From Massilia sp. CF038 (GTDB lineage Bacteria; Pseudomonadota; Gammaproteobacteria; Burkholderiales; Burkholderiaceae_D): 64,000 bases of DNA. Location: positions 1,116,001 to 1,180,000 of the forward strand of contig NZ_FQWU01000001.1 of NCBI RefSeq assembly GCF_900129765.1, read 5' to 3'. Positions within the stretch are counted from its first letter, which is position 1; each line of letters opens with the position of its first letter. The notes beneath the pieces are model-generated. The model was given only the letters and a program-made list of their open reading frames with translations. It did no database searches and was not told the DNA's origin. Of the stretch, positions 53,338-62,125 are shown piece after piece. A program made the translations under genes and the position numbers.

Positions 53338-54719
53338 TCCTCGGACCCGCCACCGAGGCCATGCCGCTCCAGCCGCCGGTACAGTGCAGTGCGCGACAGG
53401 CCCAGCGCCTGGGCAACGCGCGAAATATTGCCGCGATGCTGGTCCAGCGCTTGTTCGATCATGCGCCGCTCAACTTGTTCGAGCGTCATGCCGTCCACGC
53501 CTAGGCGGGCCTGGCCGCCATTGTCGTCATGCTGTTCCGCTCCGACAAAGTCGGCCTGGCTCAGCACCGATTTACCGGCCAGCAGCACGGTCCGCTCCAG
53601 CGTTTGCTTGAGCTGGCGGATGTTGCCCGGCCAGGGCTGGGCACTGAGCCATTCCAGCGCCTGCGGCGTGAGCGTGACCGGGGCAAGCCCGTAATGGGAC
53701 GCCACTCCGGTGATGATGTGGTTGGCAAGCAGCGCGATATCGCTGCGGCGCTCGCGCAAGGGCGGCAGCCGGATCGTGATCAGGTTCAGGCGGTAAAACA
53801 AGTCTTCGCGGAAGTCGCCCGAGGCGACCAGTTCGGCCAACTCCTGGTTGGTGGCTGACACGACGCGAATGTCTGCCTGCTCGCTGCGGCTGGCGCCCAC
53901 GGGCAAATAGCTTTGGTCTTGTAGCACGCGCAGCAGTTTGACTTGGTCAGCCCGATTGAGTTCACCGATTTCATCGAGGAAGAGGGTGCTTTCGTGGGCG
54001 CTGGCGATATGCCCCTTCCGGTCTGACTTGGCGTCAGTAAAGGCACCGCGCACATGGCCAAACATTTCGCTCTCGAACAGGGAGGGCGTGATGGCACCCA
54101 TATTGATCTTGACTGGCAGGCGTGCGGCGCGCGGGCTGTTCTGGTGAATGGCATCGGCAATCAGTTCCTTGCCGGTGCCGCTTTCGCCCAGGATCAGAAC
54201 GGGTGCCTTGGTGCGCGCCACCTGGCCAATGGTGGCCAGTACGCGCAGCAACTTCGGGTGCTCGCCCACAATGGCGCCAAAATCGAACTGGCGGTCGAGC
54301 GCCTGCCGGTTCAGGCGTTGCGGCGTCAATGATGCGGACAGTTCCAGCGTGCTGGCGATCAAGCCGGCCAGCTGGGCATTGTCCCAAGGCTTGGTGAAGA
54401 AATTGGCGGCCCCGGCCTTGACCCCGCGCACCGCCAGGGCAATCGATCCCCATGCGGTCATCAGTAGCACGGGCAGCTCGGGGTGGGCGTCCTTGATGTT
54501 TGCCAGCAGCGCCATACCTTCCTCGCCACTGGTTTGCAGCGAGAAATTCATGTCCTGCAGTACCAGATCGATATGCTCGGTTGTCAGCAGGGCCAGTGCG
54601 GCGGCCGGGCCGTCGCAGCTGAGCGCCTCGTAGCCCGCTTGCTTGAGCAGGAGGGCCAGCGAGACCTGGACGGCGCTATCGTCATCGACGATCAAAATGC
54701 GTTGCTTCTGTGATTCCAT
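53334..54719 (-). CDS. sigma-54-dependent response regulator (NtrC family)
   Basis: The 461-residue activator has a receiver (D12/D13, phospho-acceptor D56, K110 in FFTKPWD) and an AAA+ domain with GESGTGKE (178-185). The sigma-54 contact loop reads GAFTDA (225-230) instead of GAFTGA. Walker B is TLFLDE (245-250). A Fis-type HTH ends the protein (NISRVAQALGLSRTALYRRLERHGL). It follows the second FtsX permease by ten bases and is thus in the operon it probably activates. Confidence 0.94.
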   Translation of the reverse strand: MESQKQRILIVDDDSAVQVSLALLLKQAGYEALSCDGPAAALALLTTEHIDLVLQDMNFSLQTSGEEGMALLANIKDAHPELPVLLMTAWGSIALAVRGVKAGAANFFTKPWDNAQLAGLIASTLELSASLTPQRLNRQALDRQFDFGAIVGEHPKLLRVLATIGQVARTKAPVLILGESGTGKELIADAIHQNSPRAARLPVKINMGAITPSLFESEMFGHVRGAFTDAKSDRKGHIASAHESTLFLDEIGELNRADQVKLLRVLQDQSYLPVGASRSEQADIRVVSATNQELAELVASGDFREDLFYRLNLITIRLPPLRERRSDIALLANHIITGVASHYGLAPVTLTPQALEWLSAQPWPGNIRQLKQTLERTVLLAGKSVLSQADFVGAEQHDDNGGQARLGVDGMTLEQVERRMIEQALDQHRGNISRVAQALGLSRTALYRRLERHGLGGGSEE

Positions 54720-54729
54720 CGTCTCTTTG

Positions 54730-55932
54730 CTATTCGTAATGCAGCGCTTCGGTCGGGCTCAGGCGGCTTGCGCGCCAACCCGGGTACACCGAGCAGAGCA
54801 AGGATAGCAGATAGATCAAGGCCATTGACAGTGCCGCAGCCGTGATAAAGACCCGCCAGTTCAAGTGTTCGCCCAGTACACCCGTCAGCGGTATCTGTAC
54901 CAGCAGCAGTAGCCCAATCAACATGGCGCCCGTGCTCAGCAAGGCTTGCTCGGCGATGATCTGACGATAGATGTTGGCCGCGCTGGCGCCAACCGCACGC
55001 CGCAAGCCCAGTTCCGGAATGCGCATTGTAGTGTTTTGCCACAACACGCCAAACAGACCAAAGGCAACCATCAGCAGCAGGAACAGCGCGATCACGGACA
55101 GCACGATCAGCGGTGTGATCTGGTTTTTCATGGCGTCGGCCCGGCGCACCGATAAGGGGGCGATTTCGTAGCTCCAGGTATTGTTGAGCAGCTTCAGCTG
55201 GCGCGACAAGGTTTCTTCAAAGGCGCGCGTGGTACCCGGGCGCACTTTGATCAGCAACGATTGCATGCCACCATCTTCCGTGCTGGGCACACTGCGGGTG
55301 ATGATCATGTTCACCGGCGCCGCAAACTCCCCCTTGCTGCGGTAGTCGTCAATGATGCCCACAATGCGCATCGGCTGGTTGGCTATGCCCACCCCCATAT
55401 GATGGTCCACGATTTTGCCCAGGGCAGGGGCGGTACCGAAAATGTCACGTGCCGTACGCTCGTTGATCACGACTGGCACGGCGGCTGCGCCGTCGTCGGC
55501 CCGCTCGAACAAGCGCCCCTGAATCGGCGTCACGCCCATCAGCGGCAAGGCATCGTCATCCATTTCAATCACTTGGGCGAGGATTTCGCGTTTGCTGACG
55601 GGATCGCTGAAATTACTGCTCCAGGTGCGCGACAGGTATGGCGTGGTGCTGGCAAAAGCCACTTTGTCGACACCGGGAACGGCGGCAAGCCCGCGTTTAA
55701 ACTGCTCGTACACCTCGGGCGTGAGGTTCTTGCCCTCTTGCGGTAAATTGCCAATACGCACAGACCAGACATCGTCGATGGCGAAGCCCGTTGGCAGGTG
55801 GTACAGCTCGTTGCTGCGTACGGCAAACCCGGCAATGGCAAACACCACGATAAACGCAAGCAGGATTTCAAGGCTGAGCATCAGGTTGCGGCTCTTGCGC
55901 TTCCAGATCAGCAAAAACAAATGGCGGAACAT
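54730..55932 (-). CDS. ABC transporter permease, FtsX/MacB type (second copy)
   Basis: The 400-residue protein has one N-terminal membrane helix, a MacB-like periplasmic domain (about 45-270) and three C-terminal helices (FtsX domain, LGLRRAVGASAANIYRQIIAEQALL). Such permeases do not move substrates through the membrane but transmit force to the periplasm (mechanotransmission), as in MacB and LolCE. Its start codon overlaps the stop of the first permease (TGATG). Together they could form a heterodimer. Confidence 0.9.
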   Translation of the reverse strand: MFRHLFLLIWKRKSRNLMLSLEILLAFIVVFAIAGFAVRSNELYHLPTGFAIDDVWSVRIGNLPQEGKNLTPEVYEQFKRGLAAVPGVDKVAFASTTPYLSRTWSSNFSDPVSKREILAQVIEMDDDALPLMGVTPIQGRLFERADDGAAAVPVVINERTARDIFGTAPALGKIVDHHMGVGIANQPMRIVGIIDDYRSKGEFAAPVNMIITRSVPSTEDGGMQSLLIKVRPGTTRAFEETLSRQLKLLNNTWSYEIAPLSVRRADAMKNQITPLIVLSVIALFLLLMVAFGLFGVLWQNTTMRIPELGLRRAVGASAANIYRQIIAEQALLSTGAMLIGLLLLVQIPLTGVLGEHLNWRVFITAAALSMALIYLLSLLCSVYPGWRASRLSPTEALHYE

Positions 55933-57173
55933 CAGACAGCTCCCTTCAGGGCGTGAATCGGATCAAGGCGCGACATTTTCCAGGCGGGTAACACGCCCGA
56001 CAGCAGACCGAAGAACAGTGTCATCAGCAAGCCATAGCCGAGGATGGCAAAATTCAGGTGCACCTTAAGGTAAGGAATCAGGTCGGACGATTCCAGTGCT
56101 TGCAGCACCAGGGCGGCGCCTGCCATGCTGATCAGGCCGCCGGCCAAGCATAGCAGCACGTTCTCAACCAGCAACTGACCGACTAGATGGGCGCTGGTCG
56201 CACCGAACGCCTTGCGCACGCCGATTTCGGAACTGCGTTCCAGGATCCGGCCGCTGTTCAAGTTGACCAGATTCAGGGCCGGCAACAGCATGAACAGAAA
56301 CATCAGGCATAGCAGCACGGCGATCATGGTGCCAGCGCCGGAATCGGCCCTGTCACCGTGGCCGATGGTCTGGCGCGCAAGGGCATCGATCTTGCTATCC
56401 GCCCAGAAATTGATTTTGCTGTATTGCTTCTTGTCGCCGAAGTCGGCGCCGCTGGCAATTGCCTCCACATCCTTGCGGACCATCGGCAGGTCCGCAGAGG
56501 AACGCGCCAGCAGCAAGGCAATGAAGTCGCCAAAGTATTCCTGCCTGTACGATGAGGACGGGTAGGTGCTGATTGGCGCCCACAAATCCGCATACGCGTT
56601 AATTTGCATTTCGTTTTCCACCACGCCGATGATGGAAAATTGCTGTCCGCTGACTCTGACGCTCTTGCCCACCGCCGCCACCTGGCCGAACAGCTTCAGG
56701 GCGGATGCGCGGTTGATGACCGCCACAAAGCGGCCCTGGGCATCGTCCTCGGCATTGGGCAGGCGTCCTTCCAGCACAGTGAAGTCGAGAATTTTCCAGT
56801 AGTTGGCGTCCGTACGCCGCATTTCGAGCTCGGTTACGCGGCCCTCCTGATAGACCGACACGGTGCTGGGGCCGCTGGTAACACCCACCAGTTCCACCGA
56901 TTTCATGGGCTTGAGGTATTTTTCGACCACCTTGTAGCCAAGGGGACTGGTGCTGATTGAGCTGGCATCGTCCGATTCGGTACGCATCACCATCACTTGC
57001 AGGAAGCGCTCGCTCTTGCCTTCCACCCCGGTCGGATAAAAGGCGTTCTGCACCAGCGCCGTGACGACCATCAGCACGACCAGCGTAAGCACGATGCACA
57101 GCAGATTAATGGCCGTGAACAGTTTGCGGCGCATGAAGACCTTCCATGCGGTGAGCAGATAGTTTCTGAACAT
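55932..57173 (-). CDS. ABC transporter permease, FtsX/MacB type (first copy)
   Basis: The 413-residue protein has the same topology as the next permease: an N-terminal helix (RKLFTAINLLCIVLTLVVLMVV), a large periplasmic domain, and an FtsX domain with SSEIGVRKAFGATSAHLVGQLLVENVLLC. It differs enough from its partner to suggest a heterodimeric LolCE-like arrangement rather than a recent duplicate. It follows the ATPase gene by eight bases. Confidence 0.9.
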   Translation of the reverse strand: MFRNYLLTAWKVFMRRKLFTAINLLCIVLTLVVLMVVTALVQNAFYPTGVEGKSERFLQVMVMRTESDDASSISTSPLGYKVVEKYLKPMKSVELVGVTSGPSTVSVYQEGRVTELEMRRTDANYWKILDFTVLEGRLPNAEDDAQGRFVAVINRASALKLFGQVAAVGKSVRVSGQQFSIIGVVENEMQINAYADLWAPISTYPSSSYRQEYFGDFIALLLARSSADLPMVRKDVEAIASGADFGDKKQYSKINFWADSKIDALARQTIGHGDRADSGAGTMIAVLLCLMFLFMLLPALNLVNLNSGRILERSSEIGVRKAFGATSAHLVGQLLVENVLLCLAGGLISMAGAALVLQALESSDLIPYLKVHLNFAILGYGLLMTLFFGLLSGVLPAWKMSRLDPIHALKGAV

Positions 57174-57181
57174 GACCTCTC

Positions 57182-57844
57182 CTAGGCGACCAGCTGGCCA
57201 TCGAACACGCGCACAATGCGCCCGACCTGCCGCGCTTCCTGCTCATCGTGGGTCACCATGACGATGGTGGTGCCTTCCTCGTTGAGTTTTTTCAGGATCT
57301 CCATGATTTCGGCGCCCATTTTGCTGTCCAGGTTGCCCGTCGGTTCGTCGGCCAGCAACACTTGCGGGCGGCCGACGATGGCACGGGCAATGGCCACACG
57401 CTGCTGCTGACCGCCGGACAATTGATTCGGATAGTGTTCCATGCGCGCGCCCAGGCCCACCTTTTCCAGCGCCGCCCGCGCCAGCGCACGCCGTTCGCTG
57501 CCGTTCATGCTGCGGTACAAGAGCGGCAGCTCCACATTGTCGATCACGCGCAAGTCATTAATCAGGTGAAAGCTCTGGAAGATGAAGCCGAAGGTGCTGT
57601 TGCGCATCTGCGCGACCTGCTTGTCCTTGTAGGCCTTGACGGGAATGCCGTCGACATGGACGGTGCCGCTGCCGGGCCGGTCCAGCAGGCCGATCAGGTT
57701 GAGCAGGGTACTTTTGCCGCAGCCACTGGGGCCCATCATGCAAACGAATTCGCCTTTTCTCACGTGCAGGTCGATGTCCTTCACGGCCAGGGTTTCAACT
57801 TTGTCGGTCTGATAGGTCTTGCTGACTTTTTCGAGTTTGATCAC
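57182..57844 (-). CDS. ABC transporter ATPase, LolD/MacB type
   Basis: This 220-residue ATPase drives FtsX-type permeases. It has Walker A GPSGCGKST (38-46), the Q-loop region FIFQSFHLINDL, signature LSGGQQQR, Walker B VLLADEPTGNLDS and the switch His in MVTHDEQEA. A LolD-like insertion is short. The place between the HlyD-type adaptor and two permeases makes the set MacAB-like but with separate ATPase and two permeases. Confidence 0.94.
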   Translation of the reverse strand: MIKLEKVSKTYQTDKVETLAVKDIDLHVRKGEFVCMMGPSGCGKSTLLNLIGLLDRPGSGTVHVDGIPVKAYKDKQVAQMRNSTFGFIFQSFHLINDLRVIDNVELPLLYRSMNGSERRALARAALEKVGLGARMEHYPNQLSGGQQQRVAIARAIVGRPQVLLADEPTGNLDSKMGAEIMEILKKLNEEGTTIVMVTHDEQEARQVGRIVRVFDGQLVA

Positions 57845-57865
57845 GGTGTGTCTCTCAGGTTGGCG

Positions 57866-59113
57866 TTAATTGCTAATGCGAATAGTGTCGTGTTCTTTGA
57901 AGCTCTTGCTGTCGGAGACGATCAGCTGCGCCCCCAGGCTGGCGCCGCTGACGATTTCAACCACCTTGCCGTCGCCGGCGCCGATCTCCAGTTCTGTCTT
58001 GCGGGCGACGCCATCGCGTACCACCCAGACTGCCTGGCGGCCCTTGCCGTTGATGCCGGGGCCGGTATCGGCGATCAGCGCGCGCGGCTTTTCGCCGGTA
58101 ATGATGCTCACGTCCACCCGCATTTTGTTGCGCAGGTTGGGGTGGTGCGGCTGGTCCAGCGACACCAGTAGCTTGACGGTGCCGTTCTGGATTTCAGGCA
58201 GAATGGTTTGCACGCGCCCGCTGAGCACATCTTTATCCTGCTCCACGCGCACGGCCTGACCCGGGCTGAGCGCGCGCGCATGAAAGTCCGACAGCGTAGC
58301 TTCAACCTTGTAATTGTCCGGCTCCGACACGCGCGCCACCAGCTGCCCCATCTGCACGCTGGCGCCTTCGTCTTCCAGCAACATGGTCACGGTGCCGGCA
58401 AATGGGGCGCTGACGCGGGTGCGTGCCAGCACGTTCTGCTGCTGTTCGATCTGCTTTTGCAAAATGCTTTTCTGCAGCCGCGCACCTTCGATGCTGGTGT
58501 TGGTGCTGCGCCGCGAGTCTTCGATCAATTCTTTTTGCTGACGCAGCTGGATTTCAACCCGGCTCACGTTCAGTTCGGCGGTCAGCATGTCTTCGCCGGA
58601 GACACCGCCTGCCTTGCGCAGGGTGGTGTAGCGTTCCTTCTTCACGCGCGCGCTTTGTAGGTCCAGTTCCAGCAGCTCGATGCTGCTGGCAATTTGCTTG
58701 CGCTTTTGATCCAGCTCCAGCGTCAGGCCCGCGATCCGGTTTTCCTGCTGTGCCAGCTGCTCGCGCAAGCTGTCCAGCGCCAGTTGAATAGTGTGGCCAT
58801 CGAGTTCAAGCAGGACTTCGCCGGCAGCAACGCGCTGACCTGGCTTGGCGTGCACCTTTGCAACACGGCTCTGGATCGGGCTCGATACCATTTCTTCGTG
58901 CATCGGAATCACAACGCCCGCCGCATTGATTGCGTTCGCAATCCCGCCCTGGCGCACGGTGCTGATCCGGACGTCAGCTGCCTTGATACTTGGGCGCAGT
59001 ACATGATTGAGCGCCCAGGCGCTGCTGGCAATGGCTGCCAGGACGGCGGCTGTGATGATCAAGCGCGTGCGGCGGCGGCGCGCGTGGGTGAGGGGGCTGA
59101 TATTGGTGTCCAT
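57866..59113 (-). CDS. HlyD/MacA-type efflux adaptor
   Basis: The 415-residue protein has a basic N-terminus, one membrane anchor (about 18-36), a lipoyl half (VSSPIQSRVAKVHAKPGQRVAAGEVLLELDG), a long coiled-coil hairpin (about 100-225) and barrel domains (VSAPFAGTVTMLLEDEGASVQMGQL). It is the first gene of the cluster. An AAGG site precedes the ATG at 59113. A consensus sigma-54 promoter predicts transcription starting almost at that ATG, which would make the message leaderless. Confidence 0.9.
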   Translation of the reverse strand: MDTNISPLTHARRRRTRLIITAAVLAAIASSAWALNHVLRPSIKAADVRISTVRQGGIANAINAAGVVIPMHEEMVSSPIQSRVAKVHAKPGQRVAAGEVLLELDGHTIQLALDSLREQLAQQENRIAGLTLELDQKRKQIASSIELLELDLQSARVKKERYTTLRKAGGVSGEDMLTAELNVSRVEIQLRQQKELIEDSRRSTNTSIEGARLQKSILQKQIEQQQNVLARTRVSAPFAGTVTMLLEDEGASVQMGQLVARVSEPDNYKVEATLSDFHARALSPGQAVRVEQDKDVLSGRVQTILPEIQNGTVKLLVSLDQPHHPNLRNKMRVDVSIITGEKPRALIADTGPGINGKGRQAVWVVRDGVARKTELEIGAGDGKVVEIVSGASLGAQLIVSDSKSFKEHDTIRISN

Positions 59114-59124
59114 GTCAGCCTTAC

Positions 59125-59140
59125 AGCAAGTGCCGTGCCA
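59125..59140 (-). promoter_or_regulatory. sigma-54 (-24/-12) promoter of the HlyD-ABC-two-component operon
   Basis: On the minus strand the sequence TGGCACGGCACTTGCT matches the sigma-54 consensus TGGCAC-N5-TTGCW at every position, with GG and GC in the required phase. It points into an operon that encodes a sigma-54 activator. The predicted start of transcription is near 59114, next to the HlyD start codon. Confidence 0.85.
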
Positions 59141-59201
59141 GGCCTGAAAACAGGGCACAACCGCGTGTTTACCACGAAATAATGCCCGTCTGCGCCCATG
59201 G

Positions 59202-59219
59202 GTGTCCGTTTCCGGACAC
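59202..59219. promoter_or_regulatory. palindromic activator site (candidate UAS)
   Basis: GTGTCCGTTTCCGGACAC is a perfect palindrome with 7-base arms and a 4-base spacer. Its centre is about 96 bases upstream of the predicted sigma-54 start, in the usual range for NtrC-type activators with Fis HTH domains. It also overlaps the -35 area of a possible promoter (TATACT at 59230-59235) for the divergent peptidase. Confidence 0.7.
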
Positions 59220-59267
59220 TGGCTTCAGATATACTGCCCGCTTGCATTTATTTTACCGGGGTATATC

Positions 59268-61406
59268 TTGTTGAAATCCATCGCATTGCCCGTCGCCTTG
59301 CTGGGCGTCTTCGCTACCGCGAACGCTGACGAAGGCCAGTGGCAGCCACACCAGCTGCCGCAACTGAAAAAAGAATTGAAAAAAGTCGGGATCACGATTC
59401 CCGCCGAAAAGCTGGCTGACCTGAGCAAGCACCCGATGAGCGCGATTGTTTCGACCGGCAACTGCTCGGCATCCTTCGTGTCCGGTGATGGCTTGATCGT
59501 CACGAACCACCACTGCGGCTACGATGCCGTGCAGCGCAATTCGACGGCGGAAAAAAATTACATCGCCAACGGCTTCCTGGCCAAGACGCGCGCTGAAGAG
59601 CTCCCGGGTGGTCCCAACCTACGTGTGTACGTGACCGACAAGGTCGAAAACGTGACCGAACGTGTGCTCAAGGATCTGCCGGCCACCATGTCGGGCCGCG
59701 CGCGCTACGACGAAGTCCAGTCGCGCATCAAGGCACTCACTGCCGAATGCGAGACCGACAAGAACTACCGCTGCTCGGTGCCGAGCTTCCACCGTGGCCT
59801 GGAGTACTACCGCATTCGCCAGCTGATGATCCGCGACGTGCGCATGGTCTACGCGCCTTCGGACAAGATCGGCGAATACGGCGGCGAGGTCGACAACTTC
59901 GAGTGGCCGCGCCAGACTGGCGATTTCTCCTTCCTGCGCGCCTACGTCGGCAAGGACGGACGCCCGGCCGACCCGTCGCCCGACAACGTGCCTTACAAGT
60001 CCAGGGACTTCCTGGTGGTATCGGCCGAAGGCTTGAAAAATGGCGATCCGATTCTGCTGGCCGGCTACCCTGGCCGCACCAGCCGCTACAAGCTGCCTGC
60101 TGAAATCCGCTTTGCCCGCGACGTCAATTTCCCGGCGCGTGTGGCTGAAATCAAGGCCGACAACGGTACCATCGCCGCCGCCACCAAGGGCAATGCCGGC
60201 AATGAAGTGCGCTACGCCAGTGTGGTCAAGTCGGCCAACAACGTGCTCAAGAAAACGCAGGGTCTGCTCGATGGCTTCGCCCGCGTCGACATTGCTGCCA
60301 TCAAGGATGTGCAGGATGCCGAGTTCCGCGCCTGGTACGCGAAGCAGGCCGGCGTATCGCCCACGCTGCTGTCCGAACTGGACGCGTTGATCGCAGCCGA
60401 TATGGCCTTGCAGGAAGAGGAATTCGCCTGGTCGGTCGCATCCACCAGCGACTTGTTCCGCAGCGCCCGCACGCTCTATCGCCTGGCCCTGGAAAGCGCC
60501 AAGCCTAACGAGAAGCGCGAGGCTGGCTATCAGGAACGCGATCAATCCTTCATCAAGGCGCGCATGAATCGCCTGGAGCAGTCCTACGTGGGCAGCGTGG
60601 ACGAGGCGCGCTTTGGCGCCGCCTTGCAGCGTTACAGCAAGCTGCCAGCGAAGACGCATCCGGCCGGTCTGGACGCGCTGCTGCCAGCGCCTGACGCAGT
60701 CGCTGCCATGTATCGCCAGTCGCAACTGGGCGACACCGCCAAGCGACTTGCATGGATCGGAAAGGATGCCGCCGCCTTTGCCAGCTCGGATGACGCCTTC
60801 ATTGCGCTGGCCGTCAAAACCTACGACACCACCAAGGCGCTGGAAGACCGCCGCAAGGAAATTGACGGCAATCTGGAACGCGTGATCCCGCAATACATGT
60901 CGTCCGTGATCGCTTTCAAGAAGTCGCAAGGCAAACCGGTTTACCCGGATGCCAATTCGACCTTGCGTGTGACCTACGGCACCGTCGCACCGTACTCGCC
61001 GCGCGACGGCATCGTCAAAGGTCCGTTCACGACGGTGCAGGGCATTCGGGAAAAGCACACGGGCGTAGAACCATTCATCGCGCCCAAAGCACTGATTGAT
61101 GCGGTCAACGAGAAGCGCTACGGTGTATTCAAGGATCCTGTTCTGGGCACGGTGCCGGTCAACTTCCTGTCCAGTGCCGATACCACGGGCGGCAATTCTG
61201 GTTCCGCGGTCATGAACAAGCGTGGCGAACTGATTGGTCTGAATTTCGATTCGACCTATGAATCGGTGACCAAGGACTGGTACTTCGACAGCGCCATCAC
61301 CCGCGCCATTCACGTGGATATTCGCTACATGCTGTGGGTGATGAAAGAGGTTGACCATGCCGACAACCTGCTCAAGGAAATGACTATCAAGTATCCGCGC
61401 AAGTAA
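59268..61406 (+). CDS. S46 family dipeptidyl-peptidase (DPP7/DPP11-like)
   Basis: This is a periplasmic exopeptidase that removes dipeptides from peptide N-termini. The 712-residue protein has a signal peptide (LKSIALPVALLGVFATANA), the catalytic His in SGDGLIVTNHHCGYD, an acid in RQTGDFSFLRAY, and the nucleophile S644 in TGGNSGSAVMN. The residue 18 positions later, which sets P1 preference in this family (Gly in DPP7, Arg in DPP11), is Ser (S662). I chose TTG at 59268 after CGGGGTATATC, since no ATG gives a proper signal peptide. It is divergent from the sigma-54 operon. Confidence 0.9.
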   Translation: MLKSIALPVALLGVFATANADEGQWQPHQLPQLKKELKKVGITIPAEKLADLSKHPMSAIVSTGNCSASFVSGDGLIVTNHHCGYDAVQRNSTAEKNYIANGFLAKTRAEELPGGPNLRVYVTDKVENVTERVLKDLPATMSGRARYDEVQSRIKALTAECETDKNYRCSVPSFHRGLEYYRIRQLMIRDVRMVYAPSDKIGEYGGEVDNFEWPRQTGDFSFLRAYVGKDGRPADPSPDNVPYKSRDFLVVSAEGLKNGDPILLAGYPGRTSRYKLPAEIRFARDVNFPARVAEIKADNGTIAAATKGNAGNEVRYASVVKSANNVLKKTQGLLDGFARVDIAAIKDVQDAEFRAWYAKQAGVSPTLLSELDALIAADMALQEEEFAWSVASTSDLFRSARTLYRLALESAKPNEKREAGYQERDQSFIKARMNRLEQSYVGSVDEARFGAALQRYSKLPAKTHPAGLDALLPAPDAVAAMYRQSQLGDTAKRLAWIGKDAAAFASSDDAFIALAVKTYDTTKALEDRRKEIDGNLERVIPQYMSSVIAFKKSQGKPVYPDANSTLRVTYGTVAPYSPRDGIVKGPFTTVQGIREKHTGVEPFIAPKALIDAVNEKRYGVFKDPVLGTVPVNFLSSADTTGGNSGSAVMNKRGELIGLNFDSTYESVTKDWYFDSAITRAIHVDIRYMLWVMKEVDHADNLLKEMTIKYPRK

Positions 61407-61431
61407 GTCTTTCGCGGCGACTCAAAAATGG

Positions 61432-61506
61432 TATGGGTCCCCGCCTCCGCGAGGACGATGTGCAGCCACTTACATCGTCCTCGCGCAGGCGGGGACCCAT
61501 TCCACA
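61432..61506. repeat. REP-like inverted repeat, copy 3 (opposite arrangement)
   Basis: The same arm sequence as in the 9.5-kb and 23.9-kb copies is present, but the arms are swapped. GGGTCCCCGCCTCCGCGAGG comes first, then a short spacer CAGCCACTTA, then CATCGTCCTCGCGCAGGCGG. The shorter spacer gives a compact hairpin between the peptidase and the PnuC gene, which could terminate or stabilise transcripts. Confidence 0.85.
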
Positions 61507-61525
61507 TCACCGGTATCTGTAACTC

Positions 61526-62125
61526 ATGAACGACCCCATCACCCTGATCGGCATCACCACCACCTACCTCGAGCTGATCTCCTTCATCCTCGCAGTCATC
61601 ACGGTCGCCCTGAACATCCGCCAGCTCCACTGGGCCTGGCTGTTCTCAATCGCCTCATCAGCCACCTACGCCGTGGTCTTCTACGACGCACGCCTGTACG
61701 GCGACATGGGTCTGCAATTCGTCTTCATCTCGGTCTCCGTGTGGGGCTGGTACCAATGGCTGCGTGGCGGCGTCGATCACGCGCCACTGCCGGTCACCGC
61801 TTCCTCAGCAAAGGGCTGGGCCTGGGGCATCGCAGCCTGGCTCGCAGCCTTCGCGCTTCTTGCCTGGTTCCTGGCAAAATTCACCAACACCGACGTACCC
61901 AATACCGACGGTTTCCTCACAGCCGGCAGCCTGCTCGGCCAAGTCCTGCTGTCGCGTAAAAAAGTGGAAAACTGGATCGTCTGGATCGTGGTCGACATTC
62001 TCTATGTGGGTCTGTACATGTACAAAGGCTTGCACCTGACCGCGGTCCTGTACGGCATCTTCGTCATCATGGCAGTCATGGGATGGGTCACCTGGTATCG
62101 CGCCGCCGGAAGCAAACACGCATGA
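61526..62125 (+). CDS. pnuC: nicotinamide riboside transporter PnuC family
   Basis: This 199-residue PnuC-fold facilitator has about seven membrane segments. The signature tryptophans appear in FVFISVSVWGWYQWLRGG and NWIVWIVVDILYVGLYMYKGL. PnuC proteins admit vitamin nucleosides by facilitated diffusion, and a kinase traps them inside. The next gene, overlapping by four bases (ATGA), is a NadR-like kinase, favouring nicotinamide riboside. Relatives that carry thiamine or riboflavin cannot be excluded. Confidence 0.9.
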   Translation: MNDPITLIGITTTYLELISFILAVITVALNIRQLHWAWLFSIASSATYAVVFYDARLYGDMGLQFVFISVSVWGWYQWLRGGVDHAPLPVTASSAKGWAWGIAAWLAAFALLAWFLAKFTNTDVPNTDGFLTAGSLLGQVLLSRKKVENWIVWIVVDILYVGLYMYKGLHLTAVLYGIFVIMAVMGWVTWYRAAGSKHA

